This document shows positions 21,910 to 34,300 of a DNA stretch of 64,000 nt, one piece after another. How positions within the stretch are numbered: position 1 is the stretch's first letter; every line of letters starts with the position of its first letter. The stretch is from assembly GCA_032622095.1 (NCBI GenBank), contig CP136061.1, forward strand, positions 60,343,301 through 60,407,300, in the 5' to 3' direction. A program made the position numbers and the translations under genes. The stretch is from Siphonodentalium dalli. Taxonomy: Eukaryota; Mollusca; Scaphopoda; Gadilida; Siphonodentaliidae. The notes under the pieces are model-generated. The model made no database searches and was not told where the DNA came from. It saw only the letters and a list, made by a program, of their open reading frames with translations.

Positions 21910-24527
21910 TGATATTACTTGATGGGTGAAGTTAAAAGTTTTTCATCTAAACCTCCCAATTATTAAATTTTCTGTGAACTTAAATTTATTCTTAGCTTTA
22001 AATACATTCTCCTGTGGTGAATAAGTGAGCATTACATCTAGTAATAAGCTGTGATGTGCTTTGATAAATCTATCTATGTAATTTCTACAAATAACACTCT
22101 CAGGCAGTCAACAGTATGAGAAGGCACGAAGAACGTGTAATTCATTCACAAATATTTTTTGCATATACAATATGATATAATTCACAAAGTCAAGTGCGTG
22201 CGAATAATATCTAATCTACATAGCTTAACTGGGAGAAAAAGAAATATATTGCTCAGCAAAGTGGTATATATATATTAAGAGTGGCTTAAGTAACATGCAT
22301 GTGGAACGTTGTTTATTTTTGGCAATAAAGATAAAAGATGCAATTTCTTATGCAACTTTTGAATATTTGACATTATTAAGATAAGAACATTCGACTAATA
22401 TTGGTATATACTGACAAAGAAATACTAATTTTTTATGACAATACATTGTTAGATGTGGGCGATTCAAAGAAATTGGAAAAATTCATCGGCTTAAAGGGTT
22501 ATGGTTAATTTAATGTGGAAAGACAATAAGAACAATGAATTTTTTTTATCTAATGTACTTGTCAAGAAACAGTCAACAAAAATTGAAAACGTAGGTGGCT
22601 GCAACAATAGACATTAGACAATACAAGAACATAAGGGTGTATTTAGGCCTTCCAACTCTTTTTAATATTGTCTCCAGAACTGAAAGGCCAAAATATATCA
22701 GTCTAAAGATGGTATAAATGTTTAGACTTCTTATTTCCATAATAACAGTCAACATAGAGGGACACAACCAATTATCCAGAAAATAACAAACAAAACTTGT
22801 GAAAATGCCCAGGGATCTTCCTCAGTATTTGATGGTCTGAAACTTATGGTTTTCTTTGTAAACAAAACGTTCAAAGATGTCTTTCTTCTGGCACCAGATA
22901 AGAAATTTAGCTGTTCAAGCTGTTGGCTTGAAGCTCATGCACAAAATCATCTCATTTTTTTCTTCTCAATCTTGACATTAACAAAGGGGACAAATATGTG
23001 ACATATGGCTTCTAACATGTTTCAAAATCATTAAAGATAGTGTATCTTTTCCTAACAAGTGTTATACATTCTCCGGAGTATAAAATAATAAATATGAATC
23101 CAAGACACCTGTCCGGAGACATTTCTATCAATTAATATTGATTTTATTTGCATTTTTTCTAACATAATACATACAACCTTTCGGGACAATTTTACAGGTT
23201 ATTTTTAGAACAGAAATTTTAAGCGTTCTTCAGAAACGTTCATATCATACCTGGGGAGTACCAAGAGGGAGAACTCTATCTTGTTGGCACCCTCAATCTA
23301 GGCAAATTTCATTTCAACTAACATATTTCACCATGAATTAAACTCAGCTTTGTCAATAATAAAACGCTTTATTATGTCTTTATAGACAAATAATATACAC
23401 AATCTTTACAGTTTTATCTGTATTTGATTCACAAAACAGCAATTTGAAAATCCCGAGTTTAATAAAAATTATGTTGTAAATGTGGCCCGGAAAAGATACA
23501 ATATCTTGAAGCCGTTTGTTATGCAATATTGAGTTTTCTGGTTGCTGTCACCCTGTAAAATGGTTGGGATCCTGAATACATCTTGAAAATTCTATTTCCT
23601 ATTATTCACAACCTTTCAACTTTTCATTTACATTTACCATATTTGCCGTCACATCTACAGACCAGAACTACAGATAATAGCCATAATTTATTTGTGTGTC
23701 ATGTTTCAATACTGAACTGATTTCAGATCTCTAATCCCGCCAAAAGTGATGAATTATGAAGTCATGGTAACCACCGTGAAGACGACTGATTGGTGAATTG
23801 ATGGCGATGAAGTGAATGATTAAATGATTAAAAAGATTATCTTATTACTAGTGCATAGACAAGTTTTAAGGTGACTCATACAAATCTATATCATGGAACT
23901 ATCTAGGCCTAAATAAAGACTTATTTAACCTAAAAATTTGGTGCAGATATTAATTTGTGCATAATGACTGATTAATGGTATGAAAATTTTCATAATGTTG
24001 ACCTACAATAATAATTTATAAGTCATTCATTTAACAAGATGTCTGGCCTTCAATAAAAACAAGTTTCATTAGGAAATCTATTTTTTTTTAAATATAACCA
24101 GAAATCACTCATTGTCATTTTGTATGACTAATAACAATGAATTTTGTAAATCTATCCTATACAAATCCTAAAGTGGTAGATTTAATGCAGTATCAATGTT
24201 TTCATATAAGGGAGAATTGGAAGGTTATTTTTTTCGCAATCAAGGCCAATTCTCAACAATTTTAAAAGTTTTTCATGTCGCTCAATTCGAAAATTCAAGG
24301 CCAATTCTCGGTAATTTAAATTTTTTTTCAATACTCTAAATTAAATATTGTAAAAGGCAAATCTGATTCAATTACAAGCCCAGCAAGCAGTTCAAATTAA
24401 ATTCAAGACCCATAGATACGTCAATGCAATCACTTTCCAGGGTTTTAATCATCATTTATCAAATTTATTGCTATTCCAGGTTTTCAAGGCCCTGTAGGAA
24501 CACTGTTAATTGACCTTACGAATAAAT

Positions 24528-24830
24528 TTTAGTTAATGTGGGAGATATACTGACAAATCATCAGATGAGAATCAATATGCCTGAATCAATATACCTTGTC
24601 AGTCAGTAACTATGTAATATGAATCATCAATAACATGCTTTATAAACTCAGAGCTGGTTATTTTAGTTAATGTGGGAGATATACAGACAAATCATCAGAT
24701 TCAGTGAGAATCAATATGCATGAAAATAGTAGTGAAAAGTAACCTTGTCAGTCAGTAACTATGTAATATGTAATATGAATCACGAATAACATGTTTTATA
24801 AATTCAGAGCTAGTTACTTTAGCAGAACTA
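24528..24830. repeat. Tandem duplication of about 135-165 bp
   Basis: TAGTTAATGTGGGAGATATA, CAGACAAATCATCAGAT, CTTGTCAGTCAGTAACTATG and CATG(C/T)TTTATAAA(C/T)TCAGAGCT each occur twice in the same order. The second unit has small insertions. It is unique sequence otherwise. Confidence 0.85.
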
Positions 24831-25722
24831 ACAGAAGCATTAAATTTCAATAGCATAATAATTCTCTGTAAAGATAAGTAGAGGAGATAACAGAATAAAG
24901 AGAAGAAAGATTATAAACATGAACCAGTTAAATGGCACTAAAACATATAACCAATATCGTCTATTCAAACTTCTAAATTTCAATCAACATGAAGTTATGT
25001 CTGGAGAAAAGGAAAGAATCCTAGTTCTAACATGGTGATCTGATCATTTGCGAATGAATATTAAGATAGAGACTAATCCATATTCTAAGATTAGAAATTT
25101 ATCCCATGCAAGATATAGCAGCAACAATCAGCGACAAAGAGAATATAGTTTCAGAACTGACTTTTTATAAATTTAGTTATGCTAGATTCAACTATGCCAT
25201 AGGGATATAGCGAAATGAATATCAGGCTATTTTAGGCACCCCAAATCAAGATTATGCACTGCCAAAATTAGCCCTGGATTAGTCCCTATATGAAATAGTG
25301 AGCTTAAAAGATTGTTCTGAGCCATTATCACATTTTATATAGAATAGAGGAAATTCTATCTGAGGCTTAAACAAATAATTTGTGTTTTTTCCTTACAGGA
25401 CAGTAGGGTAGGTTACTATAACAAAATAATGGGAGCAAAACACAGTTGCAACTTTCTGTTATTTCCCACAATACAAATCTGACCCTAGTTGCACCAAAAT
25501 CAAACACATTACTCATACAGCAATTGCTGTTAGTCACAACATGTTTCATTCTAATGCAAGCACAACCCTTCATGCTATAAAATGGGTGTAATACATGGGT
25601 AGGCAGGATTAGAAGAAGCACAGATATTATTTTTAGACCTAAATGTACCACAATCAACTGGCAGTGAGAATTTGCTTTGATGAGCTGCTAGCGCCATCAG
25701 GCAATAGACAGTCTACAGGGGC

Positions 25723-26843
25723 CAGGGGCTGATCCAGGGGTTATTTGGGGACACCCCTATACTATTATCATTTGGGGGTCTCAGCATGAAATGCCAAAGG
25801 AATATCCCAAAGGGCATAGGCCTGAGTTAGGGGATGGTCCTTGCGGAGGTGTCTCTCTCCCATGGAGCGGGGGTTCAAGGGTAATCTCCTTCCGGGAATT
25901 TTTGATAATTCAATGATCTGAGAGTGATTCTCGAGCTATCTGATTCCCTAATCCATTTGTTATAAGCCCTATAATTGGTCAGTTTTCCCACATTAATTTA
26001 TGAATTTCATCCCAGTGAGACCTAAGGATTCAACAATCGGTCCCACTGTCTGCGCGATATTGCTCTAAAACAGCGTGCAACAGTAATGAGTTGGTGATCA
26101 TGCACAACAAGTTAATTCTTCTCCATTTTGTGGTGTGAAAATTATTTCAAGGGATATGCAGCGAGCCGATGAATGCAATTCATCACAAATAGTCATGTGT
26201 AGATAGAGTTATTGTCCTTTACACGATCCATCAGAATGAAATAAGAGAAAATAGCATCTTCCTACAAGCGGTCTTTCCGCATCGAGGGGAAAAGTTTCAA
26301 ACTCAGATATAATACGAAGGACAGGAAATTGGTGATGCTCGTTGCTAAATGCCTTGATAATGCGAAGAATTGTTAAAAGTTTACAATCCAAGGAGATTAA
26401 AATGTGAAACAAGGTGATGAAGATCATACATACATCTAAATTCTAGGCATGTTTTGCGCAACTCGTAATGTTTGCAGGCAACCTTGATCATGGAAAGATT
26501 AATACAGATAAGGTTGCGGTTTATGAGCTAGAAAACATGAAGAGGAATAGGCCGAGGCGAAACCTGTCTATAGATATGCGATAGAAGTATATAGTTCCGC
26601 TCTGAAACGAAATACTATGGGTCGCGAAATGTTAAGAAAAGTTGATTTACCAATGTCGTGTTCACCTTTTATATCTAAATGATGCTGCTAGTTGACATTG
26701 GTCTTTAAAATTGCTTGTTTTCCGGGTTCTTACTCACCGACTCTTTCATTTTGGGGTCCCCAAATGCTCGGCTCGAAAGGTCCCCAAACACATGGTCCCC
26801 AAATATGGAACACCAGCACCGAAATGGACTGGATCAGCCCCAG
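25723..26843. mobile_element. Candidate hAT-like element with GGGGCTGATCCAG ends
   Basis: CAGGGGCTGATCCAG at the left and CTGGATCAGCCCCAG at the right are inverted, 1.1 kb apart. CAGGGGC-GATCCAG is a terminus commonly seen in animal hAT elements. GGTCCCCAAA is repeated three times near the right end. Target duplication is not clear and no transposase is recognised. Confidence 0.5.
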
Positions 26844-27164
26844 ACAGAGCAAATCTATTTAGTGGTAATCTCAGTGAGTAAATGTTTGGAGAACATTAAA
26901 ATAATTATGTGAAATATTTCCAGATATTTTCCTGCAAATGAAACAAGAGGTGAATGCTATATTGCACTGCAATTCAACACAGCCGGTTAAAACGATACTG
27001 GTAGCAGACAAAAGTTATGGTACTGATTATCCTCAGACAAATACCAAATATCAGCTTATTAAATGAGACAGTTATGTATCCAAGTCAGTTAAAATTAACC
27101 TAGGTTCTCAGGATGTTTTATTTATAAGCAGGAGCTTTCGACCATTCTCGTGGCCTTTTTCAAG

Positions 27165-27393
27165 TAAATGTTTTATGTAAAATGGATTCTCCCATTCAGC
27201 TATAAAAGTACACATTGGAATGGTCTATTATCCATTTGGAGGGATGTTGGGTAAGAGCAGAAGGATTCATATGGGAAATGTTCAGATAATAAGTTCTACA
27301 AATGACTTATGGATGACAATTTTTGAACTTATTATATGAACATTTCATGAGGGAACTACTTAACAATGAGTCTTTACTAAAGAAAGGGTTTAA
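27165..27393 (+). mobile_element. TTAA MITE, ATGGATTCTCCC type (copy 4)
   Basis: The left end is eroded (TTATGTAAAATGGATTCTCC). The right end is clean: TTTACTAAAGAAAGGG then TTTAA at 27389-27393. Confidence 0.75.
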
Positions 27394-27638
27394 GTTATAT
27401 TATGTGCTTCTTGGAACTTCAAATTACGTTGTTACATACAGTACATTAAAACCATGCAAAGTAAATTTTTCCATTTGATAATTTGAAAAGTATGCACTCA
27501 ATGTTTTATATTATATTATTTTATTGCTGGGGAACATGCCAATGAAGCATCGGCTAGCCCCGAGTCTGATTTCAGTTGTCTGTGGCCATTATCTCCCAAA
27601 TAGAAGTCCTTGAAAGTATGTTGATAGCAACTATATGA

Positions 27639-27729
27639 TTTATTTTTGCACAAGTGGGTTTAACCCTTTCAGTGCCAAGTCCGATTTTTGTATCAACCCA
27701 TATTTCCTTGATCATTTTTCAAATTTATT
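27639..27729 (-). promoter_or_regulatory. Candidate polyadenylation signals of the SH3KBP1-like gene
   Basis: On the minus strand AATAAA occurs at 27724-27729 and 27639-27644, about 395 and 480 bases after the stop codon. These are positional candidates only; in AT-rich DNA AATAAA arises by chance. Confidence 0.25.
27660..27712 (+). mobile_element. Solo left end of the CCCTTTCAGTGCCA TTAA MITE
   Basis: TTAACCCTTTCAGTGCCAAG continues for about 50 bp to ATCAACCCATAT, and the remainder is absent. It lies 410 bp beyond the stop codon of the SH3KBP1-like gene, possibly in its 3' UTR. Confidence 0.75.
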
Positions 27730-28121
27730 GATTATAATAATGTGATACATTGATGGAAAGAGCTCTTAGACCATGCGCATGGACCTGAGAAATAGAAAAT
27801 TTACTTTGCATGGCTTAATAGTGCATAGAACAGATTAAATCATTCCAATAGTATGAAAAACTGGGACTCCAAAGAAATAAAACAATAGGTATTTCTCATA
27901 AAACTGTAGAAATATTTGCTCCAAGTTATATTTAAATTGAGCTAGTCAAATTCAATGCTGGGTGTACCTGAGAACCTAGATAATTTTTTTTAATTTTAAC
28001 GTCTTTAACATAACTGTTCAGAATGATTTAAGTCATACAAATAACTAATCTTTCAAATGAGGTGGACCAAAATCCCTAATGCGCCTTCATAACCACATGC
28101 TATTTCTAAGGAATTGAGAAG

Positions 28122-28384
28122 TTAGATATTAGATTCAGTCACAAGTCGTTTAACCCTGTCAATGTCAACCTGTGTTGTCATTCGGAGTTTCTTCTCTTCA
28201 TCAACTTCGTTGAATATATCTTTCAACTTTTTGGTGACCGAGGTTTTGAACTGGTCGAAATCGGCGCTGAGTTTCGAATGTTCTAACTTGAGTTCATTGA
28301 ATGATGCCTTACTGACAGTGTTCAGTCGGAGTTCTTTAATTTCGGCATGAAGTTCATCAATAGCTGCATTGTGTGCACTTGCAC
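28122..28384 (-). CDS. SH3KBP1: SH3KBP1-like terminal exon: C-terminal coiled coil
   Basis: The acceptor is gcttctaattgcag, and the stop TAA is at 28124-28122. The two leading bases complete the codon from the heptapeptide exon. Eighty-six residues with clear heptads: AAIDELHAEIKELRLNTV, then LKLEHSKLSADFDQFKTSV, then IFNEVDEEKKLRMTTQVDID and RVKRLVTESNI. DEEKK-LR--QV-ID--K matches the end of vertebrate CIN85/CD2AP, where this coiled coil mediates oligomerisation. It is the strongest family marker after the SH3 domain. Confidence 0.94.
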
Positions 28385-31300
28385 CTGCAATTAGAAGCAA
28401 TTATTTCCATGTTTATCAATTTAGCCTGAATGGAGGACTCAATATTTATTTCAAGTGTCGTGACATCTGAATTGTTATTGCCAATGATATTTTTGGCAAT
28501 ATTAGTTGAATGCTACATATTTTTAGGTGGGTGTACTGGTTGCGTAGTGAAATATGTAATGAACAAAAAGGCAGTTTCAAGAAATGTTTTTTGGATCCGT
28601 TGTCTGATATAAACCTATGTATCGAAATGCAGCAGGCACGTGTAAACATAATTGCACTTAACAGCATTTTGATTTCTGCAATGACAAGCTGTGGGTATGA
28701 AGTAAAACATAAAGTGACATATTAACACTCTAAATTTTTCACCCATCTGCAGGTGACACTTGATAAAAGTCCTCATCATCAATTCAAACCTATCGCGTAT
28801 ATATATATAGAATAAGCAGATAGGTCTCTGTAAATACAGCCTTCCAAAAAAACTGTTCCTACCTTCCTACCCACATAGAAAATGTGGGTAGGGTGACAGT
28901 AAACTATAGTTATTTTTTAATATATAGTGGCCAAATTAAAAACATTGAATACATACTGATCATGTCTGGATGTTCGTGCAGTCGTCCTTTTTGCGGTTGG
29001 TCATTTGGTCGTCCTGGTTGGTCATTTTGTCGACCTGCTTGCTCATTTGGTCGACCTGGCTGATCATTTGGTCGTGAAGGTTTGCTGTGAACCTGGAATG
29101 TTTTAACCATAACAGAAATGTCATTAATATTGAAATTCTACTTGAATAAGCTCAGCTTGACATTGAGAAGGTACTGAAAGGATTGTTATTATCAGCAAGG
29201 AAATTGTGAGCAGAAACTATTTTAATACTATCGTGATAATGTTTTTAAGAAAATAATATATCTCAGGAAAAATGAACGAAATTGTTCCATTAAACACTAC
29301 TTCCTCTGAATCATCAGCATTCCATATAATTTTCAATTAATCCATTCCGAATGCCCTTGACCTTGAAATGGCCACACTGCCGGCCTGATATAGTAATTGG
29401 AGAGTATAATTCTTCCCATCTTTGTTCAATCTTTCATGATTGTTGTTGTCATTACAAAGTCACTTTTAGCTATATCTCCAACAATGTGACACATTTAGAA
29501 TTTGATCCAGTATATCCTCTAGTATGGCTCAGCATCTGTGTAACAGCCATAGTCCCATGAGACTCCCCTCGCCGATGGTTATCTGTTTGAGACATACATG
29601 TACCTAAAGGTAATCACAAACTTTCATAAAATAATTCTAGTCGCAATGGAAGTGCAGGGGGTTAAACAGAACCCTGGAGAAAAAGTTAGTCAACTGAGCA
29701 ATTTAACTTACAATGTAACCTTCTGAAATAAATGTGCCGCACTGCAAGACAAAATTTGGCATGTCGTCAAAGCGCAATATTCTATATTGTAAATTCATCT
29801 AATAAAAGTGTCGCGAGAACATCAAAGAATGCCAGACTGCGGAGTAGGGAGATTTTTATTCACAAGGAATTCCGTGCACAAAAAGACTAATACTCCGAGA
29901 TCCTGTGCAACCGTGTATTACATATTGCATCCCTCTAAGTTCATAATATCTGGCAATTTGTTTTGATAACAAAACAAGATGATACATGTGATTCTCTACA
30001 GCTATATTCATGTCCCGCTTTCCCATAATCAAAAATATCCCAAGTGATTTATTTCTGCAATAATACAGAACAGGTCCCGAATAAGTCAGTATAGTGTGGA
30101 TTCATACTGATATCAAGTTATCAACACCAGTCATTTCAGCCATAACATGCATACAACAATATCCCCAATTTGGTGATATAGTTGGAAGTAGACCCAATAA
30201 CAGTTTTGTTATCCCGCCTGGAGCCCACAGTCCAAACACAAAAACGATGCAGGTCTTCCAATTTTCTCGCCAAAACTGAAATGCTCAACAGTCAACTCAG
30301 TCAATGTCTACGAGAGCGCTATATCCCAAAATATTACTGGGAAAATCCTTCGCGCGAAAAGTTTCATGGACTCTTGTCAATAGAAAATATCTCTCGTTTG
30401 AAACAACTCTCTATTTTCCTAAAAATTGCCTTTAGAGAAGTTTCTTAATTTCAATTAATTATATACATTGTGGAAGGCAGCTGAATTAGCTCATTGCATG
30501 GTCAATAATTCAAACTGATAATCAAAATGACATTGAAAACATAAGGAAGAATATAACTTATGTGATTACACGATTTTTCAAAGAACAAAATAAGGAACAA
30601 GGGGAAAAAAGAAGAACAAACCACACGTTTGTAGGGAGGGGTCTCATTTTCATCATGTATATATTGTATATAAAATATTGTATATATGTTTTGCATGTTA
30701 CTCATTAATTTGGGTCTTCGCAATAAAGCATTCATTCATTCATTCATAACACGTGGGCTAAAACTGGATGACATTGAAGTCAGTTATCAGCTGTGGTCCT
30801 CATTACTGTTGTTTGTCAGCAACATCTGTTACAATTATCGAGTGATTGCAACTTATTATCGGGCTGCTCTGGGTGTTCCGGTTGACTCATTTTCGAGCAA
30901 AAGTATAACGTATCACAAATCTTCCTACACAATGAAGCCAAAAATAACTAGATAAACTTTGCAAAAACATAATGCACCCACAATATGATGGAAAGAGGAT
31001 CCAGAAACTTTTAAGTAGCTCGACCAATGAAATGTCGCAACACGTAAATCATTGTCTTACTCCTTGAAAGATGCCACAATCTGACCAATGAGAGGGTGCG
31101 GTACACTTACCTATGTGTCTCATTTAGCAGTCTTTCTGGAAATCGCCAATCTATTACGATTGTGTACTTAATGTCAAGAATGTATTCCGTGTGGTCTCTA
31201 AGAGCTAATTCATTCAATAAAATCTCCCCCTCCCTCCAAATTATCTCAACGGATTTGTATCAATCTCTGAAAAGGGTTTTTTGTCTGTTAAAAAGCGGGA

Positions 31301-34300
31301 AACCGCAGATCTGCAGGATATTCTCATCCCAAAGGATTTAGTCATACAAAGAGTAAATTCCGAGATGGCCGCTAACAGCCATGTTTTTCAACAAATTTCG
31401 GTCAAAATAGGAGGCTCCTATCTAGAGGTCACCCTGGAGATCCATATGAAGTTTGGTGATCATCAGATGAGGAATGTGGTCTGTAGGGCGTGCCAAAGGA
31501 TTTAGTAATGCAAAGAGCAAATCCAAGATGGCTGTCGGCATCTAGAGGTGATTCTAAACATGCCTGTAAATTTTCAAATCAATTCTCCAACAAATGCGGG
31601 TTGCAGGGTGTACCAATGGATTCAAATTTTAAATGGAAGATAGCTGCTGGTGGCCATGTTTTTAAACAAATTTCGGTCAAAATAGGAGGCTCCCACGTAG
31701 AGGTCACCCCGAAAATCGATATGAAGTTTAGTGACAATCCGATGAGGGATGTGGTCTGTAGGGTGTGCCAAAGGATTTAGTCATTCAAAGAGTAAAATCA
31801 AAGAGGGCTTTTCATCTAAAATCGTTTTAAAAAACCCATTTAAAGGTGATCACAATCATGCCTACAAAATTTAAAAAATGATCCGGCCATACATATGGGT
31901 GTGTGCCGATGGATTCAAATTTGAATTCCATGATGGCTGCTGGCGGCCATGTTTTTCATCGAAATTCGGAAAATTTGATAGCTCCCATCTATAGGTCACC
32001 CTGAAGCTATATATGAATTTTGGTGACGATCGAATAAGGGATGCGGCCTGTATGGCATGCCGAATGAAATTGTTGATGCATGCAGAGACGCACGCATGGA
32101 CAGATGGCGGACGCCAAGGAAATAGCTCAAACTTTATGTTGTAAAGTTGAGCTAACAAAACTGAGAAATCAGTAAACCACACAGCCAGGCCTGAGAATAA
32201 GGTGCCAGTCATTTGCAGAATGAGGTCCCAAGAGGGTGAATTTAGCGACGCTATCCCGCATTGAGGGCTAGCATTACTAAATTCACCCACTGGGGACCTC
32301 ATTCTGCTCAGGTCTCATCTTCTCGAGAAAGTTTCTTTATTATCAAATTTCAATAGAAACTTCTTCACATTTCTATTTCTTTTTTAGTTCAGTTTCTCTA
32401 TATCCCTAAATTGGCATACAACACATAATTGAGGTTCCCAATGGGTGTACATTACAATATTCACCAATTGGGAACTTAATCTGAGTCTATGTCTTCCATA
32501 GCAGATGCAACCATGCAGAATGAGGTCCCCAGAGGGTGAATTTGGTGATGCTAGCCCACTATGCGGGATAGCATCACTAAATTCACCCTCTGGGGACCTC
32601 ACTCTGCAAATGACAGGCATACTAAACTCAGACATGCACTAATATTTATAAGAACTCACCTCTTCTACTGACTCCTTCTCACCAACACCAGTCTGAAACA
32701 ATGAATCAATTATATAAGCCGCATTCAACAAACATGTATGTTATAGGAGACATGAAACAAACATGTATGTCATAGAAGACATGACAAAAATAATAGACAG
32801 CAGTGGGTCACAAACAATACCAGCCTCCACTTCATAAATCAAATAAAAAACGAAAAACATTAGCACTTGAGCTTATTCCAACCATCAACGTTTAAAATAT
32901 GCAGATAGTGATGTGCTTTTTATTGCATTTGCATCCGCCCCAGCGATATGTGACCATGAAGTTTTTAAAGCTTGTAGCCGATGTTTCACAGTCATCCATA
33001 ATTAGTATGAAATACAGCTTAATTATCACACTTTGAAGGCCCTCAAGGCGTTTCATTATCACCTAAAACATATAGATTCTCAAGCTGTCAATATTTTACT
33101 GATTACAGTATTAGCCAGAATTTGTTTTTGCGAAGTATTACAAGTAATTATAATGATTTATTTCGCTTTTAACAACCCTTTCATGACGAGAGCTGTACTG
33201 GTGCAGCATTAAAGATCCTGTGTCAGTGCATTCTTTAATATATGCGAGTCTCCCATATGGAGCCTCACATATATAAGAGGATGCACTAGCTTACAAGGTC
33301 AATGTAAATATTGTTAGGCCAATACATTCTCTTATATATGCGAGGCTCCTTATGGGAGAATGCATTGGCACCAGGTTTTCACAAAATTTCAGGAAGCTCC
33401 AGTCATGGAAGGTTTAAGAATTATCTTTTGTTGCAGGAAAAAATACTGACTGCACTATTACAGTAAATATTTACAAACAATGCTTTCAACATGCGGAATC
33501 TGGTCCCTGGAGGATTATTTATAATATAATTAGGAACAAATTTGTTCTATTATTTTTTATGTTCTTTTCAGGAATACTGGTTTAAAGGCACGGGCGGCGT
33601 TCGTTGCAAAAATATTCATAATTGTTCAAATCGCCATCAACAGAAGGAATATTAAAATATATATAGTTTTGTTCATATGCCAAACATAATACGCGCATAA
33701 ATAGTATATTGTCGTCAAGACCTACGATGGTGTATGTAAACAAGAGCCTGCTCGTGTTACAGAAGTTGTGCTTCTGTTTACATAGCACAGCGCAATTCTA
33801 TTGGTTAATCACACACAAATGATAAAGGAAAAACAATAACATACTGTTTATGCCATATTTCTGAATGGTGTAAAAAACAAAGTCTGTCTATATTTTACTA
33901 TTCTTTCTGTGAACGGCGGTTTTTGACGGAGGTGAATATTTTAACAGCATACCCACTACCAACGCCACCCGTATCTTTAACTTATTGTATTTATATCACT
34001 TATGATGAAATGAGCCTTAAATCTTATTCCCAAATATTTTATGTAGAAATAATTATCGGGCTGACCTATACCGGGGCTGACTTTCACTGAGGGTCTAAGC
34101 AATATGTCAATGAGAAAATGGATTTGAGTCCTTCGTCACCAATTGGGATCAGCTCATATTGCTGGTTTTGAGAAACTACTAACACTTACATCATTGTTGA
34201 TGAATTGAGACGGTGGTCGCTTCTTTGGTCCTTTGGCACGATTCGCTGTTGGATGAGTCAACTTTTCTGATGGTGATGAGACCAGATCTAAATTAATATC

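Larger units (their letters stand above)
3428..28121. other. Gene-free intergenic region filled with repeats
   Basis: Between the two convergent genes I see no exon with splice signals and conserved protein, and no RNA gene. Individual elements are listed separately. Stretches where I recognise nothing specific include roughly 8330-9990, 10790-11290, 11460-12780, 16990-17510, 20690-21760, 21910-24520 and 24840-25720. The stretch 17540-18065 may hold a degenerate hAT-like element ending in a TAGGGCCTGCGATTTGGGG-type terminus. A segment at 19425-19510 resembles one at 23455-23515. A homopolymer T run lies at about 9184-9201. Confidence 0.6.
29093..32659 (-). other. SH3KBP1-like intron
   Basis: No exon seen in 29093-30630 and 30960-31240. 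The rest is occupied by a possible LINE tail (30640-30750), a tandem-unit element (31250-32155) and a hAT MITE (32186-32636), listed separately. Confidence 0.6.
32693..34189 (-). other. SH3KBP1-like intron
   Basis: Holds the 29-bp tandem at 32727-32784 and MITEs at 33170-33417 and 33582-33980. Nothing else is recognised. Confidence 0.55.

Noticed and set aside
25850-25890. GGGGGTTCAAGGGTAATCTCC resembles a tRNA T-arm
   Set aside because: No matching A box, acceptor stem or anticodon arm can be drawn upstream.
31871-32302. Open frame of 143 codons on the minus strand
   Set aside because: It runs across the tandem-unit repeat and the palindrome of a hAT MITE; the same peptide pieces recur at other MITE copies.
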